From CAVQEG01 sp963711465 (GTDB taxonomy: Bacteria > Bacteroidota > Ignavibacteria > OLB7): a stretch of DNA of 64,000 nt. Made by a program: the position numbers and the translations under genes. Below the pieces are notes generated by a model, which was given only the letters and a program-made list of their open reading frames with translations, was not told the origin of the DNA and did no database searches. The DNA is taken from contig CAVQEG010000002.1 of the NCBI GenBank assembly GCA_963711465.1, positions 310,001 to 374,000 on the forward strand, read 5' to 3'. Of the stretch, positions 54,024 to 63,700 are shown one piece after another; position 1 is the first letter of the stretch; every line of letters starts with the position of its first letter.

Positions 54024-57000
54024 CTACGCAACGTCGGCGCCGAAGCGCGCCAGCAGATTGCGGGCGTTCCCGGCGGCCTCGGCATCGCCGATTTCCTCGG
54101 CCGTCCTCAGCGCCTCATCGACCATGCCGCGCGCGAGCTGGCGTGCGGCCGGACGCCAGTCGCCGACATCGAGCGACGGATGAAATTCGCGCAGTCCCTC
54201 CGGCGGCTCCTCGTCCCGTTCGCACAGATCCAGCAGCAGCCCCGCGGCCGTCGACAGCGTGGTTGCCAGCCATGAACGTGAACCGCACGCGCGGTGACCG
54301 TCGATCGCGGCGCGGCAGCACGCAAGGGCCTCGTCGACGAGACCGAGCGCGATGAGCGAGCGCGAAAGCGTCGTTCGGCCGAATGCGACGCCCCGCTCGT
54401 CGCCCATCGTCACATACATCTCGATCTGGGTGCGGCCACACTCGAGCGCCTGCTCGTAGCGGCCGAGATCGGCGTAGACGATCCCCATGTTGCCGATCGC
54501 CACCGCCTGTCCCTTCGGAACGCCGATCGCGCGGCAGATCGACTCCTGACGCTCGAAGCAGCGAAGCGCTTCGCCGTAGTGCCCAAGCTCGCGGTGGATC
54601 GATCCCATGTTGCCTGCAGAGCTTGCGACGCCCCAGTCATCGCCAAGTTCGGTGCTGATCTGCTCCCTGCGCTGAAGCAGCGTCATCGCCTCGTCGAACT
54701 CCTTCCGCCGTGAATGGATCAGCGCGATGTTGTTGAGCAGCGCCCCGAGCCGGAGTCGATCGCCAACCTCTTCGATCGTCGCCGCGGCGCGGCGGAAGCA
54801 GTCCAGCGCCTGGTCCATTTCATCGTGGGCGACGTGAATGAGCCCGATGTGGGCGACCGCATCGGCGATTCCGCTGCGATCACCCAGTTGCCGCACGATC
54901 TCCTCCTGACCCACGTAGCACTCGAGCGCGCGATCGTTTTCGCCGCGACTCCAGTACACGTTGCCGAGCGCATTGAGGGCTCTGGCCTCCCCGGGTCGAT
55001 CACCAAGCTCTGAGAGCAGTCGCAGCGCATAGGTAATCTCCTCGATGGCATCGTCGTAGCGGGCACGCATACGCAGCAGATCGCCACGAGTCGAGCGGGC
55101 CAGCGCCTCGGCGGTGCGGTCGCCGATGCGCCGAGCCAGCTGGATTCGTTCGCCATGGTATCCGTCGGCCTCGTCGTACAGTCCCAGATGCTGCATCAGA
55201 TCGCCGACGCACTGCAGCGCGTGGATGTGTCGTGATGATTCCTGGCCTGTGGCCAGCCATCGTTTCAGCGCGGCATTACAGAGCCCACACACGTCGAATC
55301 GATCACGCAGCCTGCTCCAGTACCGCACGACGTCGTATCGTGATTCGCCGTCGGTGAGCGCCATGAGCACTTCGAGCTGCGACAACATGCTGGCGACGCG
55401 ATCATCACTGCCGAGTTGCTCGAACGCCGCACATGCCTCGAGCACCTCCCGTGGCGACACGGCCACGCCGGCTGCGATCGCCGCGTCGACCGAGGCATGG
55501 AAGTGTGCGCTCAGGCGCTCGGCGCTCTCGCGGCGCGCGTCCTCCTGCTGCAGATACCGCCGCCGAACCGCCTTCACCAGGTGGTCGTGGAAGAAGCCGA
55601 GCAGCCCGTCGCGATGAAGCAGGTTGTAGTCGAGGGCGAACAGCATGCGCGAAAGCTCCAGACGACTGCAGCCGGCGATTTCGAGGATCTCGGATTCGGA
55701 GAGCCCCGATCGTGATACCGCGAGCAGTCGGAACAGATCGACCACCGTCGCACCGAAGTCCGACTCCATGCGCTGCAGCACCAGATCGAACACGCCCGGC
55801 AGGTCGTCGGCCGCCCGGAACCGGGCGATCACCTCCTCGAGCGTCTCGTGTCGGCCGTGAAGCCGCATCTCCTCTGCCACCACCCGCAGGTACAGCGGCG
55901 AGGCACCCTTCGGATCGCTCGAGATACGGCGAAGATGCTCCCGCGAGATCCCCTTTCTGAACTCGCCCAGGTACCGGACGATGATGCTCTCGCGAACCCG
56001 TTCGTCGATCAGCGGCACCACATCGAGTCGCGACCACTCCCTCTGTCCGAGACGCTCGCCGGTTTCTCCGCCGGTCGTCGAGACGAGCAACCGGATGCCC
56101 GCCGGCACTGTCTTCGGCAGCCAGCTCATGCGACGCCCCACCTCGTCGAGCTGGTTGACGGCATCGATCACGAGCAGAACGGCGACACCGTGTTCGGAGG
56201 CGATGCGCTCGGCACGGAACAGCCAGTTCGGGAGCTTCGACTGCAGCTCCTCGTGCGTGTCCGGAATCGGCTCGTCGATCGAGAACCGCTCGCGCAGTTC
56301 CGCCAGCAGGTGGCGCATGACCGCATCGCTCGTCCCGCCCCGGTCCGACGCGCCGACGTAGTGTTCGACCACGAGCGCCGGGGGATGTTTCCGCCGGAAA
56401 TACTCGGCCAGGTACGCGACGAGCGAGCTCTTGCCGAGACCCGATTCGCCATGAACGACGAGCGGTGTGGTGCCTTCGGTGATCCAGAGGGAGAATTCCG
56501 ACAGCGCGGCGGGCTGCGGAATGTAGGCGCGCACGCGGCTCGCGGCGAAGGCGGCGTGCGCGCGGCGCTCCAGTTCGAGCTCCGACGGCGCCTCCTCCGC
56601 CGGCCAGCTGCGATCGATCAACTCGAGCAGATCCTCGCGAACGAACCGACCGAGATGCTCGATTTCGGCGAACTCGCGAACCCGATGGCCGCTCGAGCGA
56701 GCCCGCTCGACGAGCGATCGGAGCTGCTCCGGTCGTTCGGCTTCAGTGTCGTTCTCCTGTCGATGATAGAAGAAGGACCCCTGGCCGTCTGCGGCATTCA
56801 ACACGCCGTGCACGAACTCCATCTCGGTGACGCTCGCGCCTTCGATCGCCAGCTCCTCAACGAACGGATATTTCGCCAGCAGCTCCGGATCCATCAGCAC
56901 TTCGTGCAGTTCCGGTACCCAACCGTAGCGGGAGCCGATCAGTCCGATGAAATACGGACGGCACTTGTCGACCTCCTCGAGACAGGTGCGGATCACGGTC

Positions 57001-57188
57001 CCCAGCGCCGCCTGCTCGTCGGTCAGGCCCCATCGGAGATCGATCTCGGTGAAGGTCACGCCCCGCTCGCGGCAGAGCGCGCGGATCTCCGGGAAGATCT
57101 TCTTCACCAGATGCTCGCGCTCCTCCTGCAGGTCGCGGAAGGTGCTCGAGATGAACACGCGGAGTTCGCTATTCGACGACGGCATCAT
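54024..57188 (-). CDS. DUF4062-STAND NTPase-TPR protein B
   Basis: A 1054-residue paralogue of protein A from the ATG pair at 57188/57185 (MMPSSNSELRVFISSTF). The DUF4062 domain is at about residues 8-95 and carries LRWGLTDEQAALGTVIRTCLEE. A helical/acidic connector follows, then Walker A GESGLGKSS (247-255), Walker B VAVLLVIDAVNQLD (about 336-348) and the STAND helical part. TPRs run from about residue 690 to the C-terminus in 40-residue units (IADAVAHIGLIHVAHDEMDQ, AVAIGNMGIVYADLGRYEQA). Its first 20 bases overlap the end of protein C's gene, so translation is coupled. STAND proteins oligomerise on ligand binding; DUF4062 is the presumed output or adaptor domain. Confidence 0.88.
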   Translation of the reverse strand: MMPSSNSELRVFISSTFRDLQEEREHLVKKIFPEIRALCRERGVTFTEIDLRWGLTDEQAALGTVIRTCLEEVDKCRPYFIGLIGSRYGWVPELHEVLMDPELLAKYPFVEELAIEGASVTEMEFVHGVLNAADGQGSFFYHRQENDTEAERPEQLRSLVERARSSGHRVREFAEIEHLGRFVREDLLELIDRSWPAEEAPSELELERRAHAAFAASRVRAYIPQPAALSEFSLWITEGTTPLVVHGESGLGKSSLVAYLAEYFRRKHPPALVVEHYVGASDRGGTSDAVMRHLLAELRERFSIDEPIPDTHEELQSKLPNWLFRAERIASEHGVAVLLVIDAVNQLDEVGRRMSWLPKTVPAGIRLLVSTTGGETGERLGQREWSRLDVVPLIDERVRESIIVRYLGEFRKGISREHLRRISSDPKGASPLYLRVVAEEMRLHGRHETLEEVIARFRAADDLPGVFDLVLQRMESDFGATVVDLFRLLAVSRSGLSESEILEIAGCSRLELSRMLFALDYNLLHRDGLLGFFHDHLVKAVRRRYLQQEDARRESAERLSAHFHASVDAAIAAGVAVSPREVLEACAAFEQLGSDDRVASMLSQLEVLMALTDGESRYDVVRYWSRLRDRFDVCGLCNAALKRWLATGQESSRHIHALQCVGDLMQHLGLYDEADGYHGERIQLARRIGDRTAEALARSTRGDLLRMRARYDDAIEEITYALRLLSELGDRPGEARALNALGNVYWSRGENDRALECYVGQEEIVRQLGDRSGIADAVAHIGLIHVAHDEMDQALDCFRRAAATIEEVGDRLRLGALLNNIALIHSRRKEFDEAMTLLQRREQISTELGDDWGVASSAGNMGSIHRELGHYGEALRCFERQESICRAIGVPKGQAVAIGNMGIVYADLGRYEQALECGRTQIEMYVTMGDERGVAFGRTTLSRSLIALGLVDEALACCRAAIDGHRACGSRSWLATTLSTAAGLLLDLCERDEEPPEGLREFHPSLDVGDWRPAARQLARGMVDEALRTAEEIGDAEAAGNARNLLARFGADVA

Positions 57189-60100
57189 CGGCCTCGGGTG
57201 ATGGTGTGGACCTGGCCGCGCGGAGCTCTTCGAGCTTCACGCGATAGTCGTGCTTTGGAATGCGCTCGAATAGCGCCGCGTAGAGTTGTTCAGCTTCCGA
57301 GCGGTGGTCGGCATCGGTGGCGCTGAGCTTCCAGAGCCGGTAGTGCAGTTCGGCACATTGCCCCATCCGCTCCTCGGACGGGTGGCCCGAGTCTTCGAGG
57401 GCCGGTGTGGGTGTGGTGGCCTCCTCCAACAGCCCGGTAAGACGTTGCAGTGCGACGTCTCTGCGTCCCTCTGCCGCTTCGATCCGTGCAAGCAAAATGC
57501 GACCGTTGAACAGCGTGTCCGCCTTCGACAACTCCTCGCTGATCGACACGCACTCTTCGGCCTGCTCCCGCGCCACCCGTAGCGACATGGCCTGCCACGT
57601 CCCACCCTCCGCATCGGGGACGTACTCCCCCAGGTACTCCGGCAGCTCCCCCTCCTGCTCGACGAGTTCCACCAGAACGTGGGCTGTTCCCGACAACCAG
57701 TTCGTCAGTCCATCGCGGTAGCCGATCTCACCGTGCTCCGTCGCTGCCTGCTGATAGCACGCCAGCGCCTCGCTGTACTCCCCGCGGCTCGAATGCACAA
57801 TGCCACGATTGCCCACGGCCAAGGCGATGCTCCTGCGATCGCCAAGTTCTCGCGCGATCGCCTCCCACTCAGCATAGCACGCCAGCGCCTTGCTGTACTC
57901 CCCGCGACTCCGATGCACAATGCCACGATTGCCCATGGCATGGGCAATGCTGCTGCGATCGCCAAGCTCCCGCGCGATCGCCTCCTGTTCAGCATAGCAC
58001 GCCAGCGCCTCGTTGTACTCCCCGCGACTCCAATGCACAAGGCCACGATGGCCCATGGCACGGGCAATGCTGCTGCGATCGCCAAGCTCCCGCGCGATCG
58101 CCTCACTCTCACCATAGCACGCCAGCGCCTCGCTGTACTCCCCACGACTCCAATGCACATTGCCACGATTGCCAACGGCAACGGCAATGCTGCTGCGATC
58201 GCCAAGCTCCCGCGCGATCGCCTCACTCTCACCATAGCACGCCAGCGCCTCGCTGTACTCCCCACGACTCCAATGCACATTGCCACGATTGCCAACGGCA
58301 ACGGCAATGCTCCGGCGATCGCCGAGCTCCCGCGCGATCGCCTCGCTCTCAGCATAGCACGCCAGCGCCTCGCTGTACTCCCCGCGACTTCGATGCCCAT
58401 TGCCACGATTGCCCACGGCAATGGCAATGCTCCGGCGATCGCCAAGCTCCCGCGCCATCTCCTCGTGTTCACCATAACACGCCAGCGCCTCGCTGTACTC
58501 CCCGCGAATCGAATGCACATTGCCACGATTGCCCACGGCAACGGCAATGCTCCGGCGATCGCCAAGCTCCCGCGCCATCTCCTCCGCCTCTCGTGCCAGT
58601 CGCTCCGATTCCTCCATCCGACCCAGGTTGCGTGTAAGCTGCATAAGCGACGACAATGCCTGCGACTCCCCGGCGCGGTCCCCAACCTCCCGCAGCAACT
58701 CCACGCGCTCGCGCTGCAACCGCTCGGCATCCACCCACGCGCCGATTCGATTCAGTAAATCGGCAACTGATCCCAGCACCGCAGCACGCCGATCCGCTTC
58801 CCGCCTCTCCCGCTCTGCGCATCGCTCCACTCCTGCATCGTAGGCGGCTGCCACCGCCGCTACATCCACCGACGACCACAGCCGCAGTACCTCCTCACTC
58901 TCGGCGGCCCATATCTCTTCGAACCGCTCCATCTCCGTCAGTGCCGCCTCCAGACGTGCTCGCTCTCCCAGGTTCTCCAGCGCATGAAGCAACTCACGGG
59001 TCGCGCGAAGGCCCACCGCCGAGCCCTCGAAGTAGTTGGCTAGCTCTGCGTAGCCCTGCCGCTTCTTCCCCGCATCGGTCAGATATCGCTTCTCGACCGC
59101 TCGTCGCAGGTAGTCGTGGAAGAACGTCAGCACCCCCTCCCGACGCACCAGGTGGTAGTCCAGACCCAGCAGCAGCGTCGAGAGCTTCAGACGTCCGACC
59201 CCGGTCAGCTCGCCAAGCTCCTCTTCGCTCAGTCCACCACGCGAGCACCACAGCAACGACATCACCTCGCGTACAACCTTCTGCGAGTAGTCATCCTCCA
59301 GTCGCTCCAGCACACGCTGGAACAGATCCTCCGTCCCCGATGTCCGCAGGTACTGGCCGATCCGTTCGTCGAGCTTCTCGTGGCTGCTGTCCAGTCGCAA
59401 CTCCTCCAGCAGCGTCCGCAGAAACAGCGGATGCGAGCACTTCGCGTCTTCCACGATTCTGGTCACCTGCTCCTTCGACAACGCCTTGTGATACTCCGAC
59501 AGATACCGCACGATCACCCCCTCTCGCTCACGCTCCTTCAGCGGTTGCATCGCAAGCTCACGCCAGCCACGTCGCCGCAGATCCACCAGCGTCTGCTCCA
59601 CCGTTGAGGTGATGATCAGCTTCACCCCCGCTGGCATCATCGGTGGTAACCAGTGCAGATCGAGCGCACGGCCGGTGAGCTGATTTATCCCGTCGATCAC
59701 CAGCAGCATCGGCGCGCCGACGCCGAAGCCCAGCCAGTTGGCGAAGTCGCGTTCCATCTCTTCCGGCTTCGACGGGATCTCTTCGCTCCGTTCGTATCGT
59801 TCCCTGATCTCCTCGATCACGTGCCGGATGATTCCGAGGTGATCCGAGTCGCCTGCGCCGATGCCGACGTAGTGCTCGACGATGAACGACTCCGGCTCGC
59901 GACGCTTCTGCTGCTGGCACCAGAACGACACCAGCGAACTCTTCCCCGATCCACTCTCGGCATAGAGAATCAGCGGTGGCGCACCGGCATCCTGATACCA
60001 CGCGCTCAGTTCGCTCAGATACTCCGGGTTCGGTATGTAGGCGCGCCGGCGTGATGCGGCGAACGCCTCGTGACGAATCCGCTCCTGCTCAAGCGCTGTC

Positions 60101-60714
60101 GGCGCTACCGCATCGGCGTAGTCACGGTCGATCGTCCGCCGCAGTTCGTCGTAGACCATCTCACCCAGCGATACCGGATCACGGAATTCCTCGACCGGCA
60201 GCCCGGCTTCCCGAACGCGCTGCTGCAATCGCTCAAGCGCCGCCTGCTCGCTCCCCGTGATCGCAGACTCCTCGCCATAGCGCGTGCGTCGGAAGAAGAA
60301 GCGGGCGCGGTCGTTGCCATCGTTCAGCGCGCTGTGGCGGAACTCCAGGTCGATGATGCTCGCCCCCTCCATCACAGCATCCTCGATCCACGGATAGCGG
60401 CCAATGAGTTCGGCATCCTTGTAGATATCGACCAGGTCGGGCACGTACCCGTAGCGCTCCCCGGTGATGCCGATGAAGTAGGGCCGGCAGCGGTCGATCT
60501 CCTCCAGGCATGTGCGGATCACCTGACCGAGCACGACATCCTCCTCGGTCAGCCCCCACCGCAGATCGACCTCTGTAAAGGTGATCCCCCGCTGGCGGCA
60601 GAGCGCGCGGATCTCCGGGAAGATCTTCTTCACCTGATGCTCGCGTTCTTCCTGCAGATCGCGGAAGGTGGAGCTGATGAAGACGCGGAGTTCGCTATTC
60701 GGCTGCGGCATCAT
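57169..60714 (-). CDS. DUF4062-STAND NTPase-TPR protein C, with seven near-identical TPR units
   Basis: An 1181-residue paralogue from the ATG pair at 60714/60711 (MMPQPNSELRVFISSTF). DUF4062 is at residues 8-95, Walker A AESGSGKSS at 252-260 and Walker B APMLLVIDGINQLTG at about 335-348. The helical region carries WCSRGGLSEEELGELTGVGRLKLSTLLLGLDYHLVRREG, a winged-helix-type arm. The TPR domain contains seven consecutive 40-residue units (about residues 725-1004, pattern GNRGxVHxxRGEYSEALACY then ARELGDRxSIA), two of them identical in protein sequence. The C-terminal 180 residues are nearly the same as in protein D. Stop and start overlaps of 20 bp tie it to both neighbours. Confidence 0.9.
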   Translation of the reverse strand: MMPQPNSELRVFISSTFRDLQEEREHQVKKIFPEIRALCRQRGITFTEVDLRWGLTEEDVVLGQVIRTCLEEIDRCRPYFIGITGERYGYVPDLVDIYKDAELIGRYPWIEDAVMEGASIIDLEFRHSALNDGNDRARFFFRRTRYGEESAITGSEQAALERLQQRVREAGLPVEEFRDPVSLGEMVYDELRRTIDRDYADAVAPTALEQERIRHEAFAASRRRAYIPNPEYLSELSAWYQDAGAPPLILYAESGSGKSSLVSFWCQQQKRREPESFIVEHYVGIGAGDSDHLGIIRHVIEEIRERYERSEEIPSKPEEMERDFANWLGFGVGAPMLLVIDGINQLTGRALDLHWLPPMMPAGVKLIITSTVEQTLVDLRRRGWRELAMQPLKEREREGVIVRYLSEYHKALSKEQVTRIVEDAKCSHPLFLRTLLEELRLDSSHEKLDERIGQYLRTSGTEDLFQRVLERLEDDYSQKVVREVMSLLWCSRGGLSEEELGELTGVGRLKLSTLLLGLDYHLVRREGVLTFFHDYLRRAVEKRYLTDAGKKRQGYAELANYFEGSAVGLRATRELLHALENLGERARLEAALTEMERFEEIWAAESEEVLRLWSSVDVAAVAAAYDAGVERCAERERREADRRAAVLGSVADLLNRIGAWVDAERLQRERVELLREVGDRAGESQALSSLMQLTRNLGRMEESERLAREAEEMARELGDRRSIAVAVGNRGNVHSIRGEYSEALACYGEHEEMARELGDRRSIAIAVGNRGNGHRSRGEYSEALACYAESEAIARELGDRRSIAVAVGNRGNVHWSRGEYSEALACYGESEAIARELGDRSSIAVAVGNRGNVHWSRGEYSEALACYGESEAIARELGDRSSIARAMGHRGLVHWSRGEYNEALACYAEQEAIARELGDRSSIAHAMGNRGIVHRSRGEYSKALACYAEWEAIARELGDRRSIALAVGNRGIVHSSRGEYSEALACYQQAATEHGEIGYRDGLTNWLSGTAHVLVELVEQEGELPEYLGEYVPDAEGGTWQAMSLRVAREQAEECVSISEELSKADTLFNGRILLARIEAAEGRRDVALQRLTGLLEEATTPTPALEDSGHPSEERMGQCAELHYRLWKLSATDADHRSEAEQLYAALFERIPKHDYRVKLEELRAARSTPSPEADDAVVE
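57703..58542 (-). repeat. Seven 120-bp tandem TPR-coding repeats in gene C
   Basis: Seven consecutive 120-bp units, each one TPR of 40 residues, strongly similar at the DNA level. The stretches 58081-58191 and 58201-58311 are identical over about 111 bp. The unit nearest the 3' end of the gene diverges in its second half. Period and register are exact, without spacers. Confidence 0.9.
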
Positions 60715-63700
60715 CGGCCTCGGGTGATGGTGTGGGTTTGGCCGCGCGGAGCTCCTCGAGCTTCACGCGATAGTCGTGCTTTGGAATGCGCTCGAATAGC
60801 GCCGCGTAGAGTTGTTCGGCTTCCAAGCCGTGATCGGCATCGGTGGCGCTGAGTTTCCAGAGCCGGTAGTGCAGCTCGGCACATTGCCCCATCCGCTCCT
60901 CGGACGGGTGCCCCGAGTCTTCGAGGGCCGGTGTGGGTGTGGTGGCCTCCTCCAACAGCCCGGTAAGACGTTGCAGTGCGACGTCTCTGCGTCCCTCTGC
61001 CGCTTCGATCCGTGCAAGCAGAACGCGACCCTTGAACAGCGTGTCCGCCTTCGACAACTCCTCGCTGATCGACACGCACTCTTCGGCCTGCTCCCGCGCC
61101 ACCCGTAGCGAAATGGCCTGCCACGTCCCACCCTCCGCATCGGGGACGTACTCCCGCAGGTACTCCGGCAGCTCCCCCTCCTGCTCGACGAGTTCCACCA
61201 GAACGCGGGCCGTTTCCGACAACCAGTACGTCAGTCCAAAGCGGAAGCCGATCTCACCGTGCTCCGTCGCTGCCTGCCGAAAGCACGCCAGCGCCTCGCC
61301 GTACTCCCCCCGATCCGAATGCACACTGCCCCGATTGCCCACGGCAATGGCAATGCTGCTGCGATCGCCCACCTCGCGCGCGATCGCCTCACTCTCAGCG
61401 AAACACGCCAGCGCCTCGCTGTGCTCCCCGCGACTCCGATGCACATTGCCACGATTGCCCACGGCAATGGCAATGCTCCTGCGATCGCCAAGTTCGCGCA
61501 CGATCGCCTCCCACTCAGCATAGCACGCCAGTGCCTCGCTGTACTCCCCGCGACTCGAATGCACCATTCCGCGACTGCCCACGGCAACGGCAATGCTCCT
61601 GCGATCGCCAAGCTCGCGCGCGATTGCCTCCTGTTCACCATAGCACGCCAGCGCCTTGCTGTACTCCCCGCGGCTCGAATACACAATGCCACGATTGCCA
61701 ACGGCAACGGCAATGCTGCTGCGATCACCAAGCTCGCGCGCGATCGCCTCCCACTCAGCATAACACGCCAGCGCCTCGCTGTACTCCCCGCGACTCGAAT
61801 GCACAACGCTACGATTGCCCATGACACGGGCAATGCTGCTGCGATCGCCAAGCTCGCGCGCGATCGCCTCCGACTCAGCATAGCACGCCAGCGCCTCGCT
61901 GTACTCCCCGCGACCGTAATGCACAATGCCCCGATGGACCACGGCAACGGCAATGCTGCTGCGATCGCCAAGCTCGCGCGCGATCGCCTCCGACTCAGCA
62001 TAGCACGCCAGCGCCTCGCTGTACTCCCCGCGACCGTAATGCACAATGCCACGATCGCCCATGGCACGGGCAATGCTCCGGCGATCGCCAAGCTCGCGCG
62101 CCACGTCCTCCGCCTCTCGTGCCAGTCGCTCGGCTTCCTCCATCCGACCCAGGTTGCGCGTCAGCCGCGCAAGCGACGACAACGCCCCCGATGCTCCGGC
62201 GCGATCCCCAACCTCCCGCAGCAACGCCACTCGCTGGCGCTGCAACCGCTCAGCTTCAACCCATCCACCGATCCGATCCAGCAGATCGGCAACCAGTCTC
62301 ACCACCACCGCTTGCCGCGCCGCCCCCGGCTCCGCACGCTGCTGCCATCGCTCCAGTCCCGCATCGTAGGCGGCTGCCACCGCCGTCGGCGGAATGGACG
62401 ACCATAGCCGCAGCACCTCCTCGCGCTCGCCACCCCATATCTCCTCCAACCGCTCGATCTCCGTCAGTGCCGCCTCCAGACGCGCTCGCTCTCCCAGTTT
62501 CTCCAGCGCATGAAGCAACTCACGGGTCGTACGAAGACCCACCGGCGCACCCTCGAAGTATTCGGCAAGCTCTGCGTAGCCCTGTCGCTTCTTCCCCCCA
62601 TCAGTCAGATACCGTTTCTCGACCGCTCGCCGCAGGTAGTCGTGGAAGAACGTCAGCACCCCGTCCCGCCGCACCAGGTGGTAGTCCAGACCGAGCAGCA
62701 GCGTCGAGAGCTTCAGCCGACCGATGCCGGTCAGCTCCGCAAGCTCTTCTTCGGTCAACCCGCTGCGTGAGCACCACATGAGCGTCATCACCTCGCGAAC
62801 AACCTTCTGCGAGTAGTCGTCCTCCATCCGTTCCAGCACCTGCTGGAACAGATCCTCCGTCCCCGTCGTTTTCAGGTACCGCTCGATGCGTGTCTCCAGC
62901 TGCTCGTGGCTCGCGTCCAATCGGAGTTCCTCCAGAAGCGTCCGCAGAAACAACGGGTGGGCGCACTTCACGTCCGCCGCCAATCGACCCACCTGCTCGC
63001 TCGACAGCGCCTTGTGGTACTCCGACAGGTAGCGCACCACCACCGCCTCGCGCTCCTTCTCCGTCAGCGGCTGCATCCCCAGTGTCTGCCAGCCACGACC
63101 GCGCAGATCGACCAGGGTCTGCTCGACCGTACTGGTGATGATCAGCTTTACACCCGGCGGCATCACCGGAGGCAGCCAGTGCAGATCCAGTGCTCTCCCC
63201 GTCAACTGATTGATCCCGTCGATCACTACCAGCAACGGCTTGCCGACGGTGAACCCCAGCCAGTTGGCGAACTGCTGCTCGATCTCCTCGGGGGCCGACG
63301 GTATCTCCTCGCTCCGGTCGTACCGCTCCCTGATCTCCTCCATCACGTGCCGCATGATCCCGAGGTGATCGCTGTCGCCGGCCCCGATGCCCACGTAGTG
63401 CTCCACGATCGGCAGCTCCGGCTGACGACGATGCATCTGATCGCACCAGAACGACACCAGCGAGCTCTTGCCCGAGCCCGACTCCGCGTAGATCACCAGC
63501 GGCCGGCTCCCCTCGGTGGAACGCCACTCGTTCAGCTCGCTCAGGTACGCAGGGTTCGGGATGTAAGCGTGCCGGCGACTCGCAGCAAATGCCCGGTGTC
63601 GCGAGCGTTCCTCCTCGAGTGGTGTCGGTGCCGAGGCCTCGGAGAAGTCCCGCCTGATGATACCGACCAGATGATCGTACACCTGCTTGCCCAGCGACAC

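Noticed and set aside
55848..57326. A 492-codon plus-strand frame across the start of STAND gene B
   Set aside because: Antisense shadow; it crosses the B/C junction and has no motif.
57703..58542. A possible CRISPR array because of regular repeats
   Set aside because: The period is 120 bp with no unique spacers, and the repeats translate into contiguous TPR units inside a gene.
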